DNA of 14,007 nucleotides, taken from positions 2,457 to 16,463 of the forward strand of contig DFGG01000080.1 in NCBI GenBank assembly GCA_002371695.1. The letters are read 5' to 3'. This DNA comes from a bacterium UBA3756. GTDB taxonomy: Bacteria > Bacteroidota > Bacteroidia > Bacteroidales > Bacteroidaceae. The notes beneath the pieces were generated by a model. It saw only the letters and a list, made by a program, of their open reading frames with translations, had not been told where the DNA came from and ran no database searches. The translations under genes and the position numbers were made by a program. Shown one piece after another: positions 1 through 8,213 of the stretch. How positions within the stretch are numbered: the stretch's first letter is position 1; every line of letters starts with the position of its first letter.

Positions 1-1364
1 TAACCTTCCTTGTCGACACACTTAGCCACAAAGTTCGCGTCGAGTTCGTCCATCACATAGTATTTGCCCTGCAAATCCACCATCGGACGGGTTTCACCTT
101 TCTTATTAATAAGGAAGAGACTGGGTACATGGGCATCCTTGGCCACCTTGGCGTCGTCGGCACCAAAGGTAGGCGCAATATGCACGATACCGGCACCATC
201 CTCAGTCGTCACATAGTCACCGGGGATTACGCGGAAAGCCTCACTCTCCATCTCCACGAACTGGTCCTTGCCGTTTTCGCCGATGAAGACTTTCTCAGGA
301 TGAGCCTCAGCATACGCCTTCACATAGTCGGCGGCATTCTGGTCGAGTTTGGCCGTAGGCTTTACCCAAGGCATCAACTGCTGATACTTCAGGCCTACGA
401 GCTCCTCACCCTTATAGTGGCCTACGATACGGTAGGGCACAAACTTCTCGCCCTTCTTATACTCAGGCATCTCTCCTCCGTCGCTGATGTGGCCTTCAGG
501 AGCGAGATAGGCGTTCAGCCGGCTCTCAGCCAGGATGATAGTTATCTTCTCGCCATTATAGGCGTTGTATGTCTCCACAGCCACGTAGTCGATCCTCGGA
601 CCAACACAGAGGGCTGTGTTCGAAGGCAGCGTCCAGGGCGTCGTGGTCCAGGCCACGAAATATGGCGTGCCCCACTTGGTCCATTCTTCTTTCGGATCGA
701 CGGCCTTGAAGAGTGCTGTCACCGTAGTATCCTTCACGTCACGATAGCAGCCGGGCTGATTCAACTCGTGGCTGGAGAGTCCTGTACCTGCGGCGGGCGA
801 ATACGGCTGGATGGTGTAGCCCTTATAGAGCAGCCCTTTCTTATAGAACTGTTGGAGCAGCCACCAAAGGGTTTCGATATATTTGTTGTCGTACGTGATA
901 TACGGATGGTCGAGGTCTACAAAGTAGCCCATCTTCTCTGTCAGTTCACGCCACTCCTGAGTGAACATCATCACGTTCTCGCGGCATTTCTTGTTGTAGT
1001 CTTCCGTTGAGATGTATTTCTCCGACTCCTTATTGTCGATATCAGCCTTGGTGATGCCAAGTTCCTTCTCCACGCCGAGTTCCACGGGCAGTCCGTGGGT
1101 ATCCCAGCCGGCCTTACGCTTCACCTGATAGCCCTGCATCGTCTTATAACGGTTGAAGGTGTCCTTGATCGTACGGGCCAGTACATGGTGGATGCCAGGA
1201 TGGCCGTTGGCTGAGGGGGGACCCTCGAAGAATACAAATTGCGGACACCCCTCACGCTCTTCCACGGAGCGCCAGAACACATTTTTCTCACGCCACATCT
1301 TCAGGATGTCGTCGTTTACCTGAGTTAGGTTCAAGCCGTTATGCTCGGCAAATTTCTTAGCCAT
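1..1364 (-). CDS. ileS: Isoleucyl-tRNA synthetase, N-terminal part (runs off left edge)
   Basis: Charges tRNA-Ile with isoleucine in the cytoplasm (class I synthetase). About 454 codons are present. The family is usually over 1,000 residues in Bacteroidetes, so the KMSKS region and anticodon-binding domain lie outside the window. The protein starts MAKKFAEHNG. The nucleotide-binding signature is near residues 48-62, in the context GPPSANG..GIHH, a variant of the usual HIGH motif. The CP1 editing domain shows TTTPWTLPSN near residue 241 and GAGIVHIAPTFGADD near residue 390, both typical of IleS. The start at 1364 is supported by an upstream Bacteroidetes-type promoter and by the canonical N-terminus. 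It is transcribed divergently from the dicarboxylate transporter operon. The reading frame is open throughout. The family assignment is very secure. Confidence 0.96.
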   Translation of the reverse strand, partial: MAKKFAEHNGLNLTQVNDDILKMWREKNVFWRSVEEREGCPQFVFFEGPPSANGHPGIHHVLARTIKDTFNRYKTMQGYQVKRKAGWDTHGLPVELGVEKELGITKADIDNKESEKYISTEDYNKKCRENVMMFTQEWRELTEKMGYFVDLDHPYITYDNKYIETLWWLLQQFYKKGLLYKGYTIQPYSPAAGTGLSSHELNQPGCYRDVKDTTVTALFKAVDPKEEWTKWGTPYFVAWTTTPWTLPSNTALCVGPRIDYVAVETYNAYNGEKITIILAESRLNAYLAPEGHISDGGEMPEYKKGEKFVPYRIVGHYKGEELVGLKYQQLMPWVKPTAKLDQNAADYVKAYAEAHPEKVFIGENGKDQFVEMESEAFRVIPGDYVTTEDGAGIVHIAPTFGADDAKVAKDAHVPSLFLINKKGETRPMVDLQGKYYVMDELDANFVAKCVDKEG

Positions 1365-1411
1365 ATATCTATTTTTTTATCTTTTATTTCCAGCTTATCG
1401 TATTTAGCGTG

Positions 1412-1442
1412 CAAAGGTACACAAAATATTTGAGTCAGCAAA
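1412..1442 (-). promoter_or_regulatory. Bacteroidetes-type promoter for ileS
   Basis: Read on the minus strand, a TTTG (-33 type, 1442-1439) is followed by a 19-bp spacer and TACCTTTG (-7 type, 1419-1412). This matches the consensus known for Bacteroidetes primary sigma factor promoters. Transcription would begin near 1405 and give a leader of about 40 nt before ileS. Confidence 0.75.
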
Positions 1443-1477
1443 AGAAATAAATAATTTTAAGATTTCTTCCCAAAAAG

Positions 1478-1509
1478 TTTGTGTTTAAAAAATAAATTGA
1501 TTACTTTTG
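1478..1509 (+). promoter_or_regulatory. Bacteroidetes-type promoter for the dcu-rhamnosidase operon
   Basis: TTTG at 1478-1481, a 20-bp spacer, then TACTTTTG at 1502-1509, matching the TTTG/TAnnTTTG consensus. The expected start of transcription near 1516 gives a leader of about 35 nt before the first ATG at 1551. It lies back to back with the ileS promoter. No strong operator-like palindrome stands out between the two. Confidence 0.7.
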
Positions 1510-1550
1510 CAGGCGAAACTTAAAAACCCAATCAATAAGTAACTACTTAA

Positions 1551-2999
1551 ATGGTAACATTAACAATGGTTATAGAGTTGCTGGTAGTTCTTCTGGCACT
1601 CTACGTAGGTTCTCGATACGGCTCTCTGGCCCTTGGCGCCATATCCGGCATCGGTCTTGCCCTACTCGTTTTCGGCTTCGGCATGAAGCCAGGTTCCCCT
1701 CCGACAGATGTGATCTACATCATCATCGCTGCCGTCACTTGCGCCGGTATCATGCAATCCTCAGGAGGTATGGATTGGCTGATCCAGATTGCGGAGAAGA
1801 TGCTGCGCAAGCATCCTGAGCGCATCACTTTCCTGGCTCCGCTGTCGACATTCATACTGACAGTTTTGGTTGGAACGGGACATGTCGTATACACCTTAAT
1901 GCCAATTATTTGCGACATATCGCTCAAGCAAGGCATCCGGCCAGAGCGTCCCTGTGGCGTAGCCTCGATTGCCTCGCAGGTAGGTATCACTTGTTCGCCC
2001 ATTGCAGCTGCCGTGGTGGCCTTCGTGACCATCTCCAACTCTAACGGTTTCGACGTATCGATTCCCCAGGTGCTGATGGTCAGCTTTCCAGCATGTATAT
2101 GTGGACTGATGGCGGCGGCAGCAGCCAGCTACCATCGCGGCCTCGACCTCGACAAGGATCCTGAGTTCCAAGCCAAGTTGAAGGACCCCATCCAGCGCGA
2201 ATATATCTATGGCTCCAACGCCACCACCCTCGACAAGGAGATACCCCAGTCGGCCAAGAATGCCGTCTACGTGTTCCTGGGTGCCTTGTGCGTCATCGTG
2301 GCTTTTGCTATCTTCCAGGACGTACTGCCCTCCTATACAACCATCAAGGCCGTCAAAGGTGCACCCGACTTCACGTTCGACGACGGAACCGTGGCCTCTG
2401 CAGCTGCTTTGGCCAAGGCAAAAGTGTTTATTCCCGGCATTACCGAATATTCTTTCATCCAGCTGAAGATGAATGTGGTGATTCAGATTGTGATGATCTC
2501 GGCTGCTGCCATCATGATACTCTTCTGCAAGGCATCCCCGGCCAAGGCCGTTCGAGGAGCTGTTTGGCAGTCGGGCATGGTGGCCGTGGTGGCCATCTTC
2601 GGTATCGCATGGCTGGCCGACACCTATTTCTCTAATTACACCAACGAGATGCAAGCCATGCTGGGCGACATCGTGGCCAAGTACAACTGGTCGATAGCCT
2701 TGGTATTCTTCCTTGTCTCCGTGCTGATCAACTCTCAGGGAGCCGTTGTCGTATCGATGCTGCCGCTGGCCTATTCGCTCGGCATCCCAGGCCCCGTGCT
2801 GCTGGGTGTGCTGCCATCGGTCTACGGCTACTTCTTCATTCCGAACTATCCTTCCGACATTGCTACGGTCAACTTCGACCGCTCCGGAACGACCGTCATC
2901 GGCAAGTATCTGCTCAACCACTCGTTCATGATGCCCGGACTCATCCACATCTTCACGGCTACCATCGTAGCCTATGTCTTGTCTATGATCATTTTCTAA
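1551..2999 (+). CDS. Anaerobic C4-dicarboxylate transporter, DcuA/DcuB family (copy 1)
   Basis: An inner-membrane carrier of 482 residues. Dcu proteins exchange or take up fumarate, malate or aspartate and export succinate during anaerobic fumarate respiration. The sequence is hydrophobic throughout and follows E. coli DcuA closely in landmarks: PTDVIYIIIAAVTCAGIMQ near 51-69, the LVGTGH stretch near 106-111, SPIAAAVVAF near 150-159, WQSGMVAVVAIFGIAWL near 339-355, INSQGA near 393-398, and C-terminal PNYPSDIATVNFDRSGTT. It is about 35 residues longer than the E. coli proteins, mostly in a charged loop around residues 260-300. The start is ambiguous between 1551 and an internal ATG at 1566; the first is closest to the promoter. 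It is the first gene of a three-gene operon. Whether it is DcuA-like or DcuB-like, and its preferred substrate, cannot be read from the sequence. Confidence 0.93.
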   Translation: MVTLTMVIELLVVLLALYVGSRYGSLALGAISGIGLALLVFGFGMKPGSPPTDVIYIIIAAVTCAGIMQSSGGMDWLIQIAEKMLRKHPERITFLAPLSTFILTVLVGTGHVVYTLMPIICDISLKQGIRPERPCGVASIASQVGITCSPIAAAVVAFVTISNSNGFDVSIPQVLMVSFPACICGLMAAAAASYHRGLDLDKDPEFQAKLKDPIQREYIYGSNATTLDKEIPQSAKNAVYVFLGALCVIVAFAIFQDVLPSYTTIKAVKGAPDFTFDDGTVASAAALAKAKVFIPGITEYSFIQLKMNVVIQIVMISAAAIMILFCKASPAKAVRGAVWQSGMVAVVAIFGIAWLADTYFSNYTNEMQAMLGDIVAKYNWSIALVFFLVSVLINSQGAVVVSMLPLAYSLGIPGPVLLGVLPSVYGYFFIPNYPSDIATVNFDRSGTTVIGKYLLNHSFMMPGLIHIFTATIVAYVLSMIIF

Positions 3000-3020
3000 C
3001 CCCTAAAAACGAAGAAGATT

Positions 3021-4463
3021 ATGCTTATCACCATCATAGAACTACTGATAGTACTTCTGGCCCTCTATCTTGGGTCCAGGTACGGAAGTCTGGCCCTCGG
3101 AGCCATTGCCGGTTTCGGTCTGGCCATCCTGGTCTTTGACCATGGCCTTCGCCCCGGCACGCCCCCCACCGATGTCATCTATATCATCGTGGCAGCCGTC
3201 ACCTGTGCGGGTATCCTGCAGGCATCGGGCGGCATGGACTGGATGATACAGATAGCCGAGAAGATACTCCGGCGGCATCCACGCCTCATCACGATCCTGG
3301 CTCCCATCTCCACATTCGTCCTGACCATCCTCGTGGGAACGGGACACGTGATGTACACCCTCATGCCCATCATTACCGACGTAGCCCTGAAGAGAGGCAT
3401 CCGACCAGAGCGCCCTTGCGCCATCGCAAGCGTGGCCTCGATGCTGGCTATCATTTGCTCACCCATCTCGGCTGCCGTCGTGGCTTTCTCCGCCATCTCC
3501 ACGCTCAATGGTTTCCAAATCACCATTCCGCAGATTGTGGCCGTCACCATCCCCAGCTGCTTCATGGGCATCATGGTGGCCGCTCTCTGGAGCACACGCC
3601 GCGGACTCGACCTCGACAAAGACCCTCAGTTCCAGGCCAGATTGGCCGACCCCGCTCAACGCGAGTTTATCTATGGCAATACCCTGACCGTGCTCGACAA
3701 GCAAATCAGCCAGAAGTCGAAGTATGCTGTCTATATCTTCCTCTCCGCCGTCGCGCTGATTGTCATCCTCGCCTTTGCCCAGCAGATACTGCCAGCTTAT
3801 GAGCAGGTGGTGCCGATAGAGGGTGCCAAGGATGTGCTGCTGCCCACGGGCAAGTCCGTATCGCCCGAATCCCTGGCCTCGGCTGGTATCATCATGGAGG
3901 GCGTTACCGTCAAGCAGATGGTCACCATCAAGATGCATCTCGTCATTCAGATCATCCTCATCTCGGCAGCTGCCCTGATGATCATCATCTGCGGGGCCAA
4001 GCCCAAGAACGCCGTGGCCGACAACGTGTGGCAGTCGGGAATGGTGGCCGTCGTGGCCATCTACGGCATCGCATGGCTCTCCAGCACCTTCTTCAATGCC
4101 CACATGGACGATGTTCAGAACTTGCTCGGCACAATGGTTGAGGAGCACAAGTGGTCCATTGCCCTGGTGTTCTTCATCTTCTCCGTGCTCATCAATTCTC
4201 AGGGAGCCGTCATCGTGTCGCTACTCCCCGTGGCCTATGCACTCGACATACCCGGATGGGTGCTGCTCGGCGTGCTGCCCTGTGCCTACGGCTACTTCTT
4301 CATCCCCAACTATCCTACCGACATCGCCACGGTCAATATGGATCGCTCGGGAACGACCAAGATCGGAAAGTACGTGTTCAACCACTCGTTTATGATTCCA
4401 GGACTGATTAGCGTGGCCGTATCAACCGTCATCTGCTATCTTCTGGCTGACATATTCTTTTAA
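3021..4463 (+). CDS. Anaerobic C4-dicarboxylate transporter, DcuA/DcuB family (copy 2)
   Basis: A 480-residue paralogue of the preceding gene, with the same landmarks in the same order: VIYIIVAAVTCAGILQ, VGTGHVMYTLMPII, SPISAAVVAF, DNVWQSGMVAVVAIYGIAWL split across the loop, INSQGAVIVSLLP and PNYPTDIATVNMDRSGTT. The two copies are plainly a tandem duplication. They differ most in the soluble loop near residues 255-300 and in the stretch just after SPI(A/S)AAVVAF. It begins 21 bp after copy 1 with no terminator between, so the two are co-transcribed. The likely role is fumarate/aspartate uptake against succinate efflux in an anaerobe. Two retained copies may have different substrates or directions, which is inference. 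The start MLITIIELL aligns with the E. coli DcuA N-terminus. Confidence 0.93.
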   Translation: MLITIIELLIVLLALYLGSRYGSLALGAIAGFGLAILVFDHGLRPGTPPTDVIYIIVAAVTCAGILQASGGMDWMIQIAEKILRRHPRLITILAPISTFVLTILVGTGHVMYTLMPIITDVALKRGIRPERPCAIASVASMLAIICSPISAAVVAFSAISTLNGFQITIPQIVAVTIPSCFMGIMVAALWSTRRGLDLDKDPQFQARLADPAQREFIYGNTLTVLDKQISQKSKYAVYIFLSAVALIVILAFAQQILPAYEQVVPIEGAKDVLLPTGKSVSPESLASAGIIMEGVTVKQMVTIKMHLVIQIILISAAALMIIICGAKPKNAVADNVWQSGMVAVVAIYGIAWLSSTFFNAHMDDVQNLLGTMVEEHKWSIALVFFIFSVLINSQGAVIVSLLPVAYALDIPGWVLLGVLPCAYGYFFIPNYPTDIATVNMDRSGTTKIGKYVFNHSFMIPGLISVAVSTVICYLLADIFF

Positions 4464-4474
4464 ATAAAAAACAA

Positions 4475-7171
4475 ATGAGAAAGACACTCGCTATCGTGAT
4501 AACTTGCGCCGCCTGTCTGACGGTTCAGGCTCAGCAATGGCCAGAGGTGCGTCAGGAGGCCAAGCCCGGCACCCGCTGGTGGTGGCTCGGATCAGCCGTC
4601 GACAAGCAGAACCTGCAATGGACCATGCAGGAGTACGCCCGCCACGGCATCGGAGCCGTAGAGATCACGCCCCTCTATGGTGTGCAGGGCAATCAGGCCA
4701 ACAATATCCCCTACCTCTCCGACCAATGGATGGAGATGCTGCGCCAAGTGCAGGACAACGGCCGGCAGAATGGCATCGAAGTGGACATGGCGACTGGCAC
4801 AGGATGGCCCTTCGGAGGCCCGTGGGTACCACTAGAGGAGAGCGCCTGCAGGGCCATCTTCGTCGATAAGTCGTTCCAGGGGCTGAGCGTCGAGGGACTC
4901 GACCTCTCCGTACCGGAGAAGGATGCCAAGTACAGCCGCCTCGACCGCGTGATGGCCTACTGGCAGGGCACGGGCTACGATGTCACCCAGTACGTCGATG
5001 CCAACGGGCGCCTCACATGGAGCCCGCAGGCCATCCTACAGGCCGAGATGAAGGCCACGAAGGAGAAGACCTTCCGCAAGTACCTCAAGATGCGGCTCAA
5101 GGAGATGGAGACTGCCCAATGGCGAGTCATCGCCCTCCACATCCGCTACGGCGTGATGAAGGTGAAGCGGGCGGCACCCGGCGGCGAGGGACTCGTCATC
5201 GACCATTTCGACCGCAAGGCAGTCCACAACTACCTCGCCCATATCGAACAGGCCTTCGAGCGCACCAAGACGCCCTACCCGCATACATTCTTCAACGACT
5301 CCTACGAAGTGGCCGACGCCACCTGGACGCCATCTCTCTTCGACGAGTTCGAGAAGCGGCGCGGCTACCGGCTGCAGGACTATCTCATACAACTCACCGA
5401 GGGCAACCCCAAAATCGTGAGCGACTACCGCGAGACCCTCGGCGACCTGCTCCTGGAAAACTTCACCCAGCAATGGACGGCATGGGCACACTCCCACGGA
5501 GCCATCACGCGCAACCAGGCCCACGGCTCGCCTGCCAACCTCATCGACTGCTATGCCGCCGTCGACATCCCCGAGATCGAGGGATTCGGACTCTCCGAGT
5601 TTGACATCCGAGGACTCCGCCAAGACCCCGGCAAGACCCGTAAGAACGACTCCGACTTCTCCATGCTCAAGTATGCCCCGTCGGCTGCCCACATCTGCGG
5701 GAAACCATACACATCGAGCGAGACCTTCACATGGCTCACAGAGCATTTCCGAACCTCCCTCTCGCAGCTCAAGCCCGACATCGACCTGATGTTCTGCGCA
5801 GGCGTCAACCACATGTTCTTCCACGGTACGGCCTATTCGCCCAAAGACGACCCATGGCCGGGATGGAAGTTCTACGCCTCCATCGACATGAGCCCCACCA
5901 ACAGCATCTGGCGCGACGCACCCTACTTCATGCAGTACGTGGAGAGATGCCAGAGCTTCCTGCAGATGGGACAGCCCGACAACGACTTCCTCGTCTACCT
6001 CCCCATCCGCGACATGTGGCAGAAGCAGACCGACAAGCTGCTCATGCAGTTCTCCATCCACCAGATGGGCAAGCTGGCACCTGAGTTCATACAGGCCATC
6101 CTCGATATCGACCGCGCAGGCTTCGACTGCGACTACGTCTCCGACCAGTACCTGATGACTACCGAACTGAAGGACGGCATGCTCCAGACGGCTGCCGGCA
6201 CACGATACAAAGGTCTCGTCATACCCGAGTGCCAGATGATGCCCGAGGAACTGCGACAGCATATCGAGCAGCTACGCGCCCAGGGCGCACATATCATCTA
6301 CGGCACCAAGGCTGCCGACCTCAGCGCAGCCGCACGGCCGGAAGCCATGAAGCAGGAGTGCGGCCTGAAGGCCATCCGACGCAGCAATGCCACGGGCTAC
6401 CACTACTTCATCGCCAACCTCTCGCCTAACGATATCGAAGATGATGTGGCTCTGGCCGTTCCGTTCAAGGCAGCCTGCTTCTTTAACCCCCTCAACGGCG
6501 ACATCACCCCTGCCGTCATCAACGAGCAGGGACAGCTGCACCTCTCGTTGCGGAGCGGAGAGTCAATCATCCTGCAGACCTACAATGAAGCACCCGAACA
6601 GACCACCTCGTCACTACTCGACAATCTGGCCGAGATCTATCGTCACGTCTCACCTGCACCCCAGCAGGTGTATCCCCTCGCCGGACCCTGGAAGCTCTCC
6701 TTTACAGAGGAGTCTCCCCGCGTGGCCAAGACCTTCCAGCTGCCCAAGCTCCAGACCTGGGAAACCCTCGACGACGATAGTGCCCGCGTGACGATGGGAA
6801 CAGGCGTCTACACCACCCGAGTGAAACTCACCAGGCGAGACCTGAAAGGTGCCAACGACTGGCAGATCGACCTGGGCGACGTACGAGAGTCGGCCCGTGT
6901 CTACATCAACGGCCAGCTCATCGGATGCGCCTGGAGCGTGCCCTTCGTGCTCGACTGCCGTCAGACACTCAAGGCCGGATGGAACGACATCCGCATCGAG
7001 GTGACCAACCTGCCAGCCAACCGCATCGCCGACTACGACCGCCGAGGCATTAAATGGCGCAAGATGGAGGAGATCAACGTGGTCGACATCAACTACAAGC
7101 GCACCACCTACGATGCCTGGGAGCCCGTCCCCAGCGGTCTCAACTCCGAGGTGCGCCTCATCCGCAGATAA
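4475..7171 (+). CDS. Secreted glycoside hydrolase, GH106-type alpha-L-rhamnosidase
   Basis: An 898-residue exported enzyme predicted to release terminal alpha-L-rhamnose from plant polysaccharides such as pectin side chains. It has an N-terminal signal peptide of about 20 residues ending in VQA-Q, without a convincing lipobox, so it is probably periplasmic. The catalytic part opens with KPGTRWWWLGSAVDK and GIGAVEITPLYGVQG (about residues 31-72), typical of Bacteroidetes GH106 proteins. Candidate active-site stretches are TFFNDSYE (271-278) and TSSETFTW (413-420); their glutamates (E278, E416) are plausible catalytic residues by context only. The last 140 residues (ARVYINGQLIGCAWSVPF and on) look like a GH2-type jelly-roll sugar-binding domain. 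It is shorter than the roughly 1,100-residue characterised Bacteroides GH106 enzymes. It lies 11 bp after the second dcu gene and is GC-rich. No SusC/SusD pair is nearby, so it is not in a visible polysaccharide utilisation locus. Family call fairly sure; substrate unknown. Confidence 0.85.
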   Translation: MRKTLAIVITCAACLTVQAQQWPEVRQEAKPGTRWWWLGSAVDKQNLQWTMQEYARHGIGAVEITPLYGVQGNQANNIPYLSDQWMEMLRQVQDNGRQNGIEVDMATGTGWPFGGPWVPLEESACRAIFVDKSFQGLSVEGLDLSVPEKDAKYSRLDRVMAYWQGTGYDVTQYVDANGRLTWSPQAILQAEMKATKEKTFRKYLKMRLKEMETAQWRVIALHIRYGVMKVKRAAPGGEGLVIDHFDRKAVHNYLAHIEQAFERTKTPYPHTFFNDSYEVADATWTPSLFDEFEKRRGYRLQDYLIQLTEGNPKIVSDYRETLGDLLLENFTQQWTAWAHSHGAITRNQAHGSPANLIDCYAAVDIPEIEGFGLSEFDIRGLRQDPGKTRKNDSDFSMLKYAPSAAHICGKPYTSSETFTWLTEHFRTSLSQLKPDIDLMFCAGVNHMFFHGTAYSPKDDPWPGWKFYASIDMSPTNSIWRDAPYFMQYVERCQSFLQMGQPDNDFLVYLPIRDMWQKQTDKLLMQFSIHQMGKLAPEFIQAILDIDRAGFDCDYVSDQYLMTTELKDGMLQTAAGTRYKGLVIPECQMMPEELRQHIEQLRAQGAHIIYGTKAADLSAAARPEAMKQECGLKAIRRSNATGYHYFIANLSPNDIEDDVALAVPFKAACFFNPLNGDITPAVINEQGQLHLSLRSGESIILQTYNEAPEQTTSSLLDNLAEIYRHVSPAPQQVYPLAGPWKLSFTEESPRVAKTFQLPKLQTWETLDDDSARVTMGTGVYTTRVKLTRRDLKGANDWQIDLGDVRESARVYINGQLIGCAWSVPFVLDCRQTLKAGWNDIRIEVTNLPANRIADYDRRGIKWRKMEEINVVDINYKRTTYDAWEPVPSGLNSEVRLIRR

Positions 7172-7203
7172 GAAGGACGCCCCCCCGTATAGTGCTCAGA
7201 AGC

Positions 7204-7632
7204 CTAAAGCTCTTCTGGGAAATATTTGGAAAGGAAATCTTGTGGCTCTAAGGTCTCTGTTGTGAAGGCGAAATCAAAATCCTTCAGATTACGAGTGACA
7301 ACACATTCGGCGCCAGCTTGTTCAGCAGCATAATACTGCAGGGCATCCTCGAAATCCTTGGACTCGATTTGGTATGCCTTGTCTACGACAGGACTTCCTA
7401 ATGAGACAATACGATAGTAAGGGCGCAGACCTTTCATAACTGCATAGAACTGCTCCAGAGGAATATCCTTTCTGGTTATATAACGCATATTGGCTATGGT
7501 CAAGTCTGAAACCAACAGGTCGATATCTCCGTGGATAGCCAGAAAGAATATTGTCTCTGCCTCTTTCCAACCCTCCGGCCGCTCTTGTATATAGTCAAGA
7601 AAGACATTTGTGTCAATAAACACTTTCATCAT
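7204..7632 (-). CDS. PIN-domain ribonuclease toxin (VapC-like)
   Basis: A 142-residue PIN-domain protein, very probably the toxin of a type II toxin-antitoxin pair that cleaves RNA when the antitoxin is lost. PIN acidic residues are visible: D7 in FIDTNVFLDY, D43 in LLVSDLT, D96 in KDFEDALQ, and the TRNLKDF stretch with N115 and D118. Length is normal for a VapC. The first ATG (7632) overlaps the antitoxin stop codon by 4 nt as ATGA, so translation is probably coupled. Transcription converges with the rhamnosidase gene, which ends only 32 bp away. Expression depends on the promoter in front of the antitoxin. The PIN fold call is strong; the exact RNA target is not predictable. Confidence 0.88.
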   Translation of the reverse strand: MMKVFIDTNVFLDYIQERPEGWKEAETIFFLAIHGDIDLLVSDLTIANMRYITRKDIPLEQFYAVMKGLRPYYRIVSLGSPVVDKAYQIESKDFEDALQYYAAEQAGAECVVTRNLKDFDFAFTTETLEPQDFLSKYFPEEL

Positions 7633-7892
7633 TTTGATGCGTATTTCTCGGTGAGATAATCTTCCTTCACCTGTTTCCAGTCCTTCTCTGTCCTGCTTGC
7701 TGCAAAACTGCCAAGATAAGAATGGGCCAGCTCCTTTGCCTTAGCGCGGCGAAGGGATTCCTGGGCCATTTCGCCTTTTAGTGGCAAAGCCGTCGTAAGG
7801 TAAAGCCAGACAGACTCGATTGTTTTCTCATCACTCTCATCTAAGAGGTTTATACGCCTTACGGCATCATTCTTCATTTCGCGTATAGTCAT
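7629..7892 (-). CDS. Putative antitoxin of the PIN-domain toxin
   Basis: A small charged protein of 87 residues that begins MTIREMKNDA and ends TEKYASK. It sits directly upstream of the PIN toxin and overlaps it by 4 nt. By gene order and size it should bind and neutralise the toxin and repress their shared promoter. I do not recognise a standard VapB, AbrB or Phd sequence. The first 35 residues, ending ESVWLYLTTALP, could form helices for DNA binding or dimerisation; the C-terminal part is rich in K, E and R, suited to toxin binding. The start at 7892 is preferred over an in-frame ATG at 7949 because a promoter (7919-7950) occupies the intervening DNA. Function is inferred from context. Confidence 0.75.
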   Translation of the reverse strand: MTIREMKNDAVRRINLLDESDEKTIESVWLYLTTALPLKGEMAQESLRRAKAKELAHSYLGSFAASRTEKDWKQVKEDYLTEKYASK

Positions 7893-7918
7893 AATTACAA
7901 TTTTGTTGATTGCTGCCG

Positions 7919-7950
7919 CAAAGATAAGTATTTTCCTCCAAACTTCCAAA
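7919..7950 (-). promoter_or_regulatory. Bacteroidetes-type promoter for the toxin-antitoxin operon
   Basis: On the minus strand TTTG (7950-7947) is followed by a 20-bp spacer and TATCTTTG (7926-7919), matching the Bacteroidetes consensus. Transcription would start near 7912, only about 20 nt before the antitoxin ATG at 7892. This promoter decides the antitoxin start. Confidence 0.72.
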
Positions 7951-8015
7951 TAAATCTATCAAAATCTTGCCAAAGTGCACCTGACATCATCGATTAGATA
8001 AACAGGGTTTCCTCA

Positions 8016-8213
8016 CTAATTCCTCCTGATCATCCTGACATACTGGTCGAGACCGAAGATGGAGCCAGCCAGCAGAAACGACTGCGCCACGTAGTAGAGC
8101 AGCCCCGAGGCCACGTCGTCGGTCTCTATCACCTGATACGCCACAAGTGCGATGCTGCTCACGAAGAGCAGCACCGCACAGGCGTACTGGGAAATCTTGT
8201 ATCCTGAAAATAT
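8016..8213 (-). pseudogene. 5'-truncated small membrane protein remnant
   Basis: An open frame of 65 codons with no start codon that ends at a TAG (8018-8016). It reads as a good membrane protein: ACAVLLFVSSIALVAYQV forms one hydrophobic helix, ASGLLYYVAQSFLLAGSIFG a second, then a basic tail DQYVRMIRRN. Codon use is GC-rich like the metabolic genes to the left. It begins directly after the res stop codon and in the same frame, so its 5' end appears to have been cut off when the restriction-modification operon arrived. Alternatives are a very short gene using a non-ATG start (ATA or ATT) or chance coding potential. Family not recognised. The interval 7951-8015 just beyond it shows nothing else. 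Confidence 0.5.

Noticed and set aside
129..1010. Long plus-strand ORF of 293 codons
   Set aside because: It lies antisense to ileS, whose protein is unmistakable; the plus-strand translation has no recognisable domain and a biased shadow composition.
1896..2948. Minus-strand ORF of 350 codons across the first dcu gene
   Set aside because: Shadow of a GC-rich membrane-protein gene; the product is rich in H, G and D and resembles no family.
5036..6262. Minus-strand ORF of 408 codons inside the rhamnosidase gene
   Set aside because: Antisense shadow caused by high GC; the sense frame is a well-conserved GH106 protein.
7180..7186. C7 run after the rhamnosidase gene as a phase-variation tract
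   Set aside because: It lies in non-coding DNA downstream of a stop codon with no promoter to affect.
7197..7217. Hairpin CAGAAG/CTTCTG between the rhamnosidase and toxin genes as a shared terminator
   Set aside because: The stem is only 6 bp with no T-run on either side and it overlaps the 3' end of the toxin gene.
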